The position numbers and the translations under genes were made by a program. Positions 56,979 through 64,000 of a stretch of 64,000 nt of DNA are shown one piece after another. The stretch is from JBBQWR01 sp038210495 (GTDB lineage Bacteria; Planctomycetota; Planctomycetia; Pirellulales; DATAWG01). The stretch is taken from the NCBI GenBank assembly GCA_038210495.1, contig JBBQWR010000017.1:34848-98847 (forward strand), read 5' to 3'. Under the pieces are notes generated by a model that worked only from the letters and a program-made list of their open reading frames with translations, was not told the DNA's origin and did no database searches. Position 1 is the stretch's first letter. Every line of letters starts with the position of its first letter.

Positions 56979-57842
56979 ATGCCGCGTTCCAGTTGGAAAG
57001 GTTATCTGCGTCTGAGTTTAGTGACCGTTCAGGTCGAGGCGGTTAACGCCGTTTCGAACGAAGACGATGACGTGCAAATGCATCAATTGCACGCGACTTG
57101 CCACAATCGGATTCGCTACAAAAAAGTCTGCCCGGTCCATGGCGAAGTGCCCAACGACGAGATCGTGTTGGGCTACGAGCGTGAAAAAGGGGAATACGTC
57201 GTCGTCGACAAAGCCGAGATCGACCAGCTCAAGGACAAGTCCGAGAAAGCCATCTCGATCGACACGTTCGTCGTGCCCGAGGAAATCGACCCAATCTGGT
57301 TCGAGGGGCGGACCTATTACCTGCTGCCCGAGGGAGCGGTCGCGCAAAAGCCGTACGCCGTGCTGCGCGAGGCGATCGCCACGAAAAACTGCTGGGGCAT
57401 CGGACAGGGATTTCTGTGGGGCCGGCAGCGGCTGGTATTGATTAGAGCCCAAGGCGGCGCGATCTGCATGGAGCTATTGCACTTCCATGCCCAACTGCGC
57501 GATCGGGCGAGCGTGCCGGACGATCTGCATCTTCCCGAGGTCTCCAAAGACGAACTCCGACTGGCGACGAGGCTGATCGACGCGACGACGGAAAGCAAGT
57601 TTGACCTCGGAAAATACGAGGATTCCTACGCGGCGAGGCTCAAGGAATTGCTCGCATCGAAGGCGGGCGAGCAGGAGAGCGTCGTCGCTCCGGCGGAGCG
57701 CGAGCAGCCAGTGATCAACCTCATGGACGCGCTGCGGCGAAGCGTCGAATTCACCAAACGATCCACCGGCAAATCGAGACCTGCCGCGCGAGGCAAACGA
57801 GAAAAGCCGGCGGCGCGCCGTGGCGCCCGGCACGCAAGTTGA
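56979..57842 (+). CDS. ku: Ku protein (DNA end-binding)
   Basis: Homodimeric ring that binds double-strand ends in bacterial non-homologous end joining. The ATG at 56979, preceded by GGAG, opens PRSSWKGYLRLSLVTVQVEA (family: SISFGLVNVPV-like strand); then HNRIRYKKVCPVHGEVPNDE, the GYEREKGEYVVVDKAEIDQL block, and RTYYLLPEGAVAQKPYAVLREAI. C-terminal ~45 residues are a Lys/Arg-rich tail typical of bacterial Ku. 287 residues. ligD starts 68 bases downstream on the same strand, consistent with one operon. Confidence 0.95.
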   Translation: MPRSSWKGYLRLSLVTVQVEAVNAVSNEDDDVQMHQLHATCHNRIRYKKVCPVHGEVPNDEIVLGYEREKGEYVVVDKAEIDQLKDKSEKAISIDTFVVPEEIDPIWFEGRTYYLLPEGAVAQKPYAVLREAIATKNCWGIGQGFLWGRQRLVLIRAQGGAICMELLHFHAQLRDRASVPDDLHLPEVSKDELRLATRLIDATTESKFDLGKYEDSYAARLKELLASKAGEQESVVAPAEREQPVINLMDALRRSVEFTKRSTGKSRPAARGKREKPAARRGARHAS

Positions 57843-57910
57843 TCTAGCTTCTTTGCCTGCTTCGCGCCTACGCGGTTAAATCGGCTTCATCTGCCTGATC
57901 AACTCGATCC

Positions 57911-60619
57911 ATGAGTCTCAAAGAATACCACCGCAAGCGACACTTCAATCGCACGCCCGAGCCGGCCGGAAAGGCGTCCGCCAAACGGAAAATGGCTTCG
58001 GCGCCTGCGACGGACCTCTCCTATGTAATTCAGAAGCACGACGCCTCGCATCTGCATTACGACTTCCGTCTGCAATTAGGCGATGTCCTAAAAAGCTGGG
58101 CCGTGCCCAAGGGCCCCAGTCTCGACCCGCACGACAAGCGGTTGGCGATCGAAGTCGAAGACCATCCGCTCGAATACGGGGGCTTTGAAGGCACGATTCC
58201 GAAGGGTGAATACGGTGGCGGGACGGTCATGCTCTGGGATCAAGGCTCTTGGGAGCCGGTCGAGGATCCCGAGGCCGGTTATCGGGCCGGCAAGCTAAAG
58301 TTTAACCTGCACGGTGAAAAACTGCGCGGAAGTTGGACGCTCATCCGCCGCGGCGCCTACGGCGGTAGGGGCGACAAAGGCAAGCCGCAGTGGCTGCTGA
58401 TGAAGCACGGGGACGATGAGGCACGAAACAACGGCCAGTTCGACGTCACGGCCGCCGAGCCGCTGAGCGTCGTCAGCGGCCGGAATCTGAAAGAGATCGC
58501 GGCCGGCAAACCGGCGAAGAAAAAAGGAAGCAAGACGCTCCGCGACGCGGTCTGGTCGTCGAACCATAAATCGAACGGCGCCCTGGCGCCCAAAGACGCC
58601 GACGACCAGCCAACCAATCGCAGGTCGACTAAGAAGACGGCAAAGCCCAGCGGGCGCCCCACCGCAATGCCGCGCGACATCACGCCCGAGTTGGCCACGC
58701 TCGTCGACAGAGCGCCGGACGGCGACAACTGGTTTCACGAAATTAAATTCGACGGCTACCGAATGGTCTGCCATGTCGATGGCGAGCGGATTCGTTTCAC
58801 GACGCGGAATCATTTGGACTGGACGAAAAAACTCGGCCCGCTGGTTGAGGCGGTGCGTGCTCTCAAGCTAGACCCGTGCATCTTCGACGGCGAGATCATC
58901 GTGCTGGACGAGCAGGGCGTGAGTCAGTTTCAACTTTTGCAGAACAGCTTTCAGCAAGGCCGCCCCGGCCAAGTCATCTACACAGTATTCGATCTGCTGT
59001 ATTTCGGCGGCCAAGACCTGCGCGGCCTGCCACTCGAACGCCGCAAAGCCGCTCTGAAATCGCTGAATCTGTTTAGCGACCGGGGCTCGGTCCGTTACTC
59101 CGAGCATATGGTCGGTGAGGGGCCGGCTTTTTTTAAAGCGGCGGAAATACAGGGTCTCGAAGGGATTATTTCAAAGCGCCGCGATCGCCCCTATTTGGCT
59201 GGCCGGACCAAAGACTGGCTCAAGATCAAAAGCCAGCAGCACGCCGAATTCGTCATCGGCGGCTTCACCGATCCCGAAGGCGCCCGCGAGAGTTTTGGCG
59301 CGCTGCTACTCGGCTATCACGACGGCAATCGACTCGAATACGCCGGCCGGGTCGGCACGGGCTTCGACCATAAGACACTTCAGAAAGTGCTGTCCCAGCT
59401 CCAACCGCTCGAACGAAAGCAAAGCCCATTCACGAATTTCCCCGCCCGCGCGAAAACGCTCAAAGGCGTGCATTGGGTCGAGCCGGCGAAAGTCGCGCAG
59501 GTGACATTCAGCAACTGGACCGAGGATCGCCAATTGCGCCACCCGTCGTTCCAGGGTCTGCGCGAAGACAAGCCGGCAAAGGCCGTCACGAAAGAGGCGA
59601 CCATCCCACTGAAGACAATTGCGGACGCGGTCTCCGGTAAAGCGCGTCCCAACAAAGGCGCCCCGGCTCGCTCACCCAAACAACCCTCACCCCGGCCCTC
59701 TCCCAAGGGGAGAGGGAGCAATCCGCAAGAGATCCAAATTGCCGGCGCAAGGCTCACGCATCCCGATCGAGTTTTTTGGCCCGAGGACAATATCACCAAG
59801 CGCGAGCTGGCGGAGTATTACGCGGCTCACGCGAAATTGATCCTGCCGCAGCTCGTCGGACGTCCGCTTTCGATCGTCCGCTGCCCAAGCGGCACGAGCG
59901 GCGAGCGGTTTTTTCAAAAGCATTTGGGAGACACCGCGCCCCGCGAACTTGGCAAAGTCCAAATCCGCGAAAAATCCGGGAGCGGTGTTTATTCGTATGT
60001 AAACGACGCGACCGGGCTGGTGGCGCTCGCTCAAATCGCGGCCCTGGAAATTCACCCTTGGGGCTCCCGTGCCGACAAGGTCGAACAACCCGACCGGTTG
60101 ATCTTCGATCTCGACCCGGCGCCGGATGTCGAGTGGCCAAAGGTCATCGAAGCGGCCCGCGAAGTGCGCGATTTTCTTAAGGAACTCGGCCTGGAGAGTT
60201 TCTTGAAAACCAGCGGCGGCAAAGGGCTGCACATCGTCGCTCCGATTCAGCGGAAGCGCGAGTGGCCCGAGGTCGAAGATTTTTGCGAGCGAGTCGCCAA
60301 GAGCATCGCCGCCGCCGCCCCGCAGCGCTATGTGGCCAACATGTCGAAGGCCAAGCGGGTCGGCAAAATCTACCTCGACTATCTCCGCAACCAGCGCGGC
60401 TCGACCGCCATCATGGCCTACGGCACGCGCGCCAAACCGGGCGCCCCGATCTCCCTGCCCATCACTTGGCAAGAACTCTCCCGCTCGACCAGCGGCGACC
60501 AATTCCATCTCCGCGAAGTCACTCGCCGCCTCGCCAAACTCCGCCGCGATCCCTGGGAAGGAATCGGCTCGGTGAGGCAATCGATCTCGGCGAAAGCGAT
60601 GAAGTATCTTGCGGCATAA
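57911..60619 (+). CDS. ligD: ATP-dependent DNA ligase D (phosphoesterase-ligase-polymerase)
   Basis: Seals and fills ends captured by Ku. 902 residues in the order phosphoesterase (about 30-190: DASHLHYDFRLQLGDVLKSW, HPLEYGGFEGTIPKGEYGGG), ligase (about 250-560: motif I EIKFDGYR with adenylated Lys279, IFDGEIIVLDE, EGIISKRRDRPYLAGRTKDWLK) and primase-type polymerase (about 605-895: RCPSGTSGERFFQKHLGD, FDLDPAPDVEWPKV, SGGKGLHIVAPIQR, DYLRNQRGSTAIMAYGTRA). The metal Asp pair of the polymerase (FDLDPAP) is intact. A linker at about 590-606 is encoded by an intergenic-type repeat. Confidence 0.96.
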   Translation: MSLKEYHRKRHFNRTPEPAGKASAKRKMASAPATDLSYVIQKHDASHLHYDFRLQLGDVLKSWAVPKGPSLDPHDKRLAIEVEDHPLEYGGFEGTIPKGEYGGGTVMLWDQGSWEPVEDPEAGYRAGKLKFNLHGEKLRGSWTLIRRGAYGGRGDKGKPQWLLMKHGDDEARNNGQFDVTAAEPLSVVSGRNLKEIAAGKPAKKKGSKTLRDAVWSSNHKSNGALAPKDADDQPTNRRSTKKTAKPSGRPTAMPRDITPELATLVDRAPDGDNWFHEIKFDGYRMVCHVDGERIRFTTRNHLDWTKKLGPLVEAVRALKLDPCIFDGEIIVLDEQGVSQFQLLQNSFQQGRPGQVIYTVFDLLYFGGQDLRGLPLERRKAALKSLNLFSDRGSVRYSEHMVGEGPAFFKAAEIQGLEGIISKRRDRPYLAGRTKDWLKIKSQQHAEFVIGGFTDPEGARESFGALLLGYHDGNRLEYAGRVGTGFDHKTLQKVLSQLQPLERKQSPFTNFPARAKTLKGVHWVEPAKVAQVTFSNWTEDRQLRHPSFQGLREDKPAKAVTKEATIPLKTIADAVSGKARPNKGAPARSPKQPSPRPSPKGRGSNPQEIQIAGARLTHPDRVFWPEDNITKRELAEYYAAHAKLILPQLVGRPLSIVRCPSGTSGERFFQKHLGDTAPRELGKVQIREKSGSGVYSYVNDATGLVALAQIAALEIHPWGSRADKVEQPDRLIFDLDPAPDVEWPKVIEAAREVRDFLKELGLESFLKTSGGKGLHIVAPIQRKREWPEVEDFCERVAKSIAAAAPQRYVANMSKAKRVGKIYLDYLRNQRGSTAIMAYGTRAKPGAPISLPITWQELSRSTSGDQFHLREVTRRLAKLRRDPWEGIGSVRQSISAKAMKYLAA
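59685..59716. repeat. CCCTCACCCC...CCCTCTCCC repeat inside ligD
   Basis: The hairpin CCCTCTCCC-AAG-GGGAGAGGG (59696-59716, with AA before the second arm) is read in frame as PSPRPSPKGRGSN. The same block occurs in non-coding DNA at 53500, so this coding linker was probably created by insertion of a mobile or copied repeat. Confidence 0.75.
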
Positions 60620-61443
60620 CTTATGTCCCGCGACCTTTGCCGAACGGAACTCGTCAGGAAATGTCAGTCGGGGCGACAAGGTTTGAACTATTCGGAGGCT
60701 CGATAGGACCAGATAGTGCCGATCGGATTAAAGAAATGGGATGTGTTCGCCTGGGTCGGGGCGTTCGCGGGTGGCGCGGGCGCTGGAGTTGACTGAGCTA
60801 CACGCTTCCTCGACGAAAAAAAGTACCGCACATCTATCACATTGATTCTGGCAAGCACGAATGGCCGGTGTGGAAGAACGATTTGTATTTGCTGTCGCAG
60901 ATGCTATTCAAGTTGCACCAAAGCCGCCGCCAAGTGTCTCGATACTCCGCGCGATCATTCCCACGCATGCGCCAGGGTTTTTGGCGATTGCAGAAAAGTG
61001 TAACGCGCGGTCCAGTTCGTTTCCTTGCCGGGATCGAGCCGGATATTGATGAACGGTTCAACGCAGACAGCCTGTCGAACCGCGTAGACGGTCCAGTGAT
61101 TGATGGGCGCATCGCCTTGGATGCGCAAGCGTAAGCGAGGGAGGCGTAATTACTTATCCTCGCTGACCCGTCGGGTTGCCTGTTCGCAGAGCGCCACGGA
61201 TTCTCTGGTCCATAAATAATCTGGTCTCGTGGCCGGAATCGGCGATTGGGCGCGGGCGCTGTCGCAATATTCGCTGAACGAAGTTCTTCTTCGCGCGAAA
61301 TTCTACGTAACATTTCTCACGATTGCACGCTCTTTGAGAGCAAGGACTTTGCGGTCACGCCCAGAACTGGCCGCAACGCTTTCCTTGCGCGAGAAAATTG
61401 TCCGCGACAAAATTCGTAACCCCAGACAAGGAGGATATTTCCG
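60620..61443. other. Sparse region after ligD, possible gene remnant
   Basis: An open frame at about 60793-61134 on the plus strand reads IYHIDSGKHEWPVWKNDLYL, then LLSQMLFKLHQSRRQVS; it lacks an ATG at a sensible place and ends within a degenerate repeat at 61121. Short hydrophobic fragments (FAWVGAFAGGAGAGV near 60750) occur in another frame. This looks like decayed coding sequence but I cannot name it. A hairpin GCTCTT-TG-AGAGC lies near 61330. Confidence 0.3.
61121..61182. repeat. Degenerate copy of the atpF-atpH palindrome family
   Basis: GCAAGCGTAAGCGAGG and, inverted, CCTCGCTGACCCGTCGGGTT resemble the arms of the 51161-51237 element, with several substitutions. Confidence 0.5.
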
Positions 61444-62556
61444 ATGAAAGCGCTTTATTCGGCGAGAATGCATGGCGGGAATTGCTCTCAATGCATGAGC
61501 GACAGTCCCAACGACGAGACGCAGTCCTCGCGCCTCGGCGCCTCCGTGGGCGAAGGAGGCGCCAATATCGCTGCCGACGTGCGTAATGTGCAGACACGGC
61601 TCAATTGCGTCGACGAGGAGGACGGCGGGCCTCTCGAATCGCTCGCCGTGGATGGCATTTGCGGTCCGCTCACCAAAGCCGCGATCAAGCGATTTCAACA
61701 GCGGTACTCGTCCGAATTGATCCCCGATGGGCGAATCGATCGGGATAAGAACACCTGGAAAAAGCTGTTCGCGCTTTCGGATTTTACGGAGGCGAGCGGA
61801 TTGGATGAGCGCGCTCCCAAGAAAGCAATTCCGACTCCGACTCCCCCAGGCGACCCGGCGAATCTGCTGATCGCTCTCCAATTGTCGCGATTCCGGGTCT
61901 TCGAAGCGATCAGATCTCTGGATGTGGCCGCGACGGAATTGAATGCCGTCAACTTGAAATCGTTCTTCAATACCGATCCGAAAAAGAACGCCCTGTTTCA
62001 AGCCTACAAGGCCAACGAGAGCACGCTCAAAGAATTGCCGACGGTTGACCGCTGCTTCCATGTGGCCAACGCCCAAATGACGTTTGCGAAGGCCAACGAC
62101 ACGTTGAGTCGGCTGCGCAGGATTTACGCCACGATGATGGACGTGATCTTGACCACCCTGATCACGACGCCCAAGGCCGAGAAAAATGGTTCACGACGTT
62201 ACGTCAGGGTCGCCAACCAAAAAATCCTGAACGCCGTCCATCCCCAAGGCGCCATTGCCGATGCGCCGGAACAAGGCTGGTTTAAACAAAACGCGAATCT
62301 CGCGCATATCCGCGTCGGGTCGGCTCACCTTAACGATAACGATCTGATCACCACGATGATCCACGAGATGAGCCATTTCGTTTCTCATCCTTCGAGCTTT
62401 ATCGTCGGACAGCATGTGTCGGGGATCTTCAACAAGGCCTTCAACGACACGCCTCAGCAGGCGGTTCGCAATGCGTTCTGCTATGAGTGGTACGCCTTCT
62501 TGGCGTCGTTCAAGACGAAACGGGCCCTACCCAACAGTGCGCTGGATTTGACTTAG
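61444..62556 (+). CDS. Peptidoglycan-binding HExxH metallopeptidase-like protein
   Basis: 370 residues, start ATG 61444 with a strong AAGGAGG eight bases before. No signal peptide is visible; the N-terminus has CxxC-type cysteines (GGNCSQCMSD). Residues ~45-115 look like a PG_binding_1 domain (VRNVQTRLNCVDEED, VDGICGPLTKAAIKRFQQRY). The C-terminal domain carries His307-Glu308-x2-His311 (TTMIHEMSHFVSH) followed by NAFCYEWYAFLASF, a layout reminiscent of M35-type (deuterolysin / lysine-specific) endopeptidases, whose third ligand is usually an Asp; candidates here are Asp335 or Glu348. Likely acts on peptide or wall material, delivered by a route that does not use a standard signal. Confidence 0.7.
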   Translation: MKALYSARMHGGNCSQCMSDSPNDETQSSRLGASVGEGGANIAADVRNVQTRLNCVDEEDGGPLESLAVDGICGPLTKAAIKRFQQRYSSELIPDGRIDRDKNTWKKLFALSDFTEASGLDERAPKKAIPTPTPPGDPANLLIALQLSRFRVFEAIRSLDVAATELNAVNLKSFFNTDPKKNALFQAYKANESTLKELPTVDRCFHVANAQMTFAKANDTLSRLRRIYATMMDVILTTLITTPKAEKNGSRRYVRVANQKILNAVHPQGAIADAPEQGWFKQNANLAHIRVGSAHLNDNDLITTMIHEMSHFVSHPSSFIVGQHVSGIFNKAFNDTPQQAVRNAFCYEWYAFLASFKTKRALPNSALDLT

Positions 62557-62995
62557 ATTGGGGTTTCGGTCGCCCCGAGTCGATGCAGATCCGCCGGACA
62601 AGTCTTGAAGGGAAGATTGCCGGAGTCTGTGGCACAGTTTGCGGCGGCGGCGCTAATCGGCCGCTGCCGCATTTGCCCGACATGACACCCGGGATTTGGT
62701 TTCCCTGGGATTCGCTGAGATAGTCCGAGATCGATGTATTGATCGCCTCGGATTTGGCGGCAGTGGCCGGCGACCTCATTCGCGCCGTTGAGTAGGACCT
62801 CAAACCGCCCGCCGCTGCCGATCCGGCGTTAGATCGAAACCGTTCCAAAGATGTCGCGAATTTCGTCAAGGGCTGCGCGCGTCCCAGTTATCGAAACGGC
62901 ATCCGTCTCCACCGCCGTCGGAAATCGGGAGCTTATTTAATCCGCGATCCTAACCGGCAAATAACGGCGCCGCCAAGCGAGCGAAGGCTCTCCTA
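62557..62995. other. Convergent intergenic region, no gene seen
   Basis: Lies between the stops of two convergent genes. A GGCGGCGGCGCTAATCGGCC segment near 62643 is self-complementary. Open frames on both strands are short or Ser/Arg-rich. No terminator with T-run found. Confidence 0.4.
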
Positions 62996-63580
62996 TTAAC
63001 CCATCGATCGGTTCATCCACCAATTGCTCGATCGTTTTCGGCGAATGATCGGCCAAAGCCCGATGCCGCCCAGCGCCAGCAATACCCAGGTCGACGGCTC
63101 TGGCACGAACCCGGCCAGCGTGCCGCCGCTGAGTGTGACGGGGTTCGTGCCGGTCGCGGAGCCGGTCGTCCCATTGCTCGCCCGCAACGTGCCGCCGGAA
63201 ATCGTCGTGCCGCCACTGTACAAGTTAGCGAGGCCGAAATTGACCGTGCCGCCCATGACCGAGACGCCCACGGATCCAGTAGCGCCATCACCGATGGACG
63301 TTGTGTTCACGTTAATCGATCCGGGTCCGGTGAAGGCAACGGTTTTCAGTCCGGCGCCGGCCCCGGTGATTCCACCTGTAATGTTTAAGGCATTCGATCC
63401 AGTCGTCGTGACCTGCGACATGGTCAAGTTCTTATTGACTGTGACTAAACCGGAGAACGTCGAATTATTGTCAGTGTTGCCGCCGATCGTGTAGGCGCCA
63501 TTTGTGGCTTGATTGGCGATCGTGACGGCACGGCCGATCGTGAACGCGCCGGGCGAGGTCGCGCGGCCACCGCATGAAAT
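62996..63580 (-). CDS. PEP-CTERM protein, C-terminal part with beta-repeat
   Basis: The end of the reading frame is clear: beta-rich, Gly/Thr/Asn-rich repeats of the autotransporter-associated kind (GTVNFGLANLYSGGTTISGG, TLRASNG) and a PEP-CTERM sorting signal (FVPEPSTWVLLALGGIGLWP, then IIRRKR), which in planctomycetes and others directs export and exosortase processing. The frame stays open to a GTG at 63862, but upstream of about 63580 it is Pro/Arg-rich, lacks a signal peptide and does not resemble the repeats. I therefore bound the entry at the recognisable part; the true 5' end is uncertain and the gene may be truncated or fused to unrelated sequence. Confidence 0.6.
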   Translation of the reverse strand: MSCGGRATSPGAFTIGRAVTIANQATNGAYTIGGNTDNNSTFSGLVTVNKNLTMSQVTTTGSNALNITGGITGAGAGLKTVAFTGPGSINVNTTSIGDGATGSVGVSVMGGTVNFGLANLYSGGTTISGGTLRASNGTTGSATGTNPVTLSGGTLAGFVPEPSTWVLLALGGIGLWPIIRRKRSSNWWMNRSMG

Positions 63581-64000
63581 TGCCGACGCAAGATTGTCGT
63601 TGCTTCGCGACGGCCGCCGATTATTTTCAGCCGCTGGATCCGTTTGGATCGCTTGTGGCAGCCATCTGGACCAGACTGGACCGAAGGCAAGACCCGGCCG
63701 ACTGCACTCGAAGTCAAACCACGCGCCAGGCTTCGGCAAGGGATCCGGCTCGGGGTCTGGCCACCCAAATATTGTGAACGGCTGTTCGTGATTTTGCCCT
63801 TCTTGCGTTTCGCGCAACGGCGTTTGAAAACTGGGGAAGAGAGCGGCGCCCACGTTGCGCACGCTAGGCCTTAATCAAGCGAAGCCCCAAAGGTTTCGCG
63901 GCCCATTTTTCGCGGCCGGCGGCAGCGCAGCGCCAGTCGGCGAACGCTTGGCGGCGCCGCGGGGAAGTGATTGAGTTGTTGGTTCGATCAGGCCGTTCGT
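63581..64000. other. Upstream of the PEP-CTERM fragment, to the window edge
   Basis: The frame of the PEP-CTERM gene continues to 63862 but with Pro/Arg-rich, unrecognised sequence. From 63863 to the edge I see only GC-rich repeats (GTTTCGCGGCC / TTTCGCGGCC) and no gene start. Confidence 0.35.

Noticed and set aside
60837..61313. 158-codon frame on the minus strand after ligD
   Set aside because: Arg/Ser-rich with no hydrophobic core pattern; more likely non-coding.
63024..63494. 156-codon plus-strand frame rich in Pro/Val opposite the PEP-CTERM gene
   Set aside because: It is the antisense of the Gly/Thr/Asn repeats; the minus strand has the PEP-CTERM signal and so is the coding one.

Overview
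The window reads as chromosomal DNA of a planctomycete, probably Pirellulales-like. The evidence is a secreted-protein N-terminus with a LESRKML motif, a PEP-CTERM protein, a large Ser/Thr kinase with a long low-complexity linker and a membrane anchor, separate coaC and coaB genes, a DUF4912 protein, several small lineage-specific proteins, and high GC with many intergenic palindromes. It is mainly housekeeping sequence. No rRNA, tRNA, CRISPR array or prophage was recognised.

Layout. Bases 1-6600: the end of a PDZ protein, two secreted proteins, the repeat-built LESRKML protein, pheA, a small two-gene cassette whose second gene is frameshifted, and a large secreted protein. Bases 6880-16300: aroF, tpiA, secG, then the compact run yicC-gmk-rpoZ-coaC-coaB, a MORN-type lipoprotein and ftsH. 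Bases 16290-25700: an Rrf2 regulator, lspA, a DksA-like protein, pyruvate carboxylase, a flippase-like membrane protein, a nucleoside hydrolase and trpD. Bases 26200-34820: typA, a frameshifted retropepsin-like gene, a Ser/Thr kinase, a glutaredoxin-like protein, floA, a REP-type Y1 transposase flanked by direct repeats and hairpins, and a secreted HExxH peptidase. Bases 35010-43760: ileS (type 2), purN, a DUF2617 protein, then rny-ymdB-HIT. Bases 43930-47360 (minus strand): a cyclic-nucleotide-binding/thioredoxin-reductase-like fusion and the DUF4912 protein. Bases 48200-56710: a full F1Fo ATP synthase cluster (atpZ-like, atpI-like, B, E, F, H, A, G, D, C). Bases 56980-60620: Ku and LigD, a two-protein non-homologous end-joining system. 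Bases 60620-64000: sparse, with a peptidoglycan-binding HExxH peptidase and a PEP-CTERM fragment.

The genes cover aromatic amino-acid synthesis (aroF, pheA, trpD), the coenzyme A, purine and pyruvate nodes, protein export and lipoprotein maturation (secG, lspA), membrane and RNA quality control (ftsH, floA, rny), energy conversion and break repair.

The signals I consider most worth following are: (1) a perfect CRP/FNR-type palindrome placed about 60 bases before a predicted start site ahead of the ATP synthase cluster; (2) a REP-type transposase locus with a long flanking direct repeat and a hairpin array; (3) at least six families of palindromic repeats, three of them inside the atp cluster, one supplying the lspA stop codon and one read through as a linker in LigD; (4) two genes each broken by one extra base in a short homopolymer; (5) a CNB-thioredoxin-fold-reductase fusion lacking the CxxC pair. 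All functional statements rest on reading motifs by eye; no database search was run.
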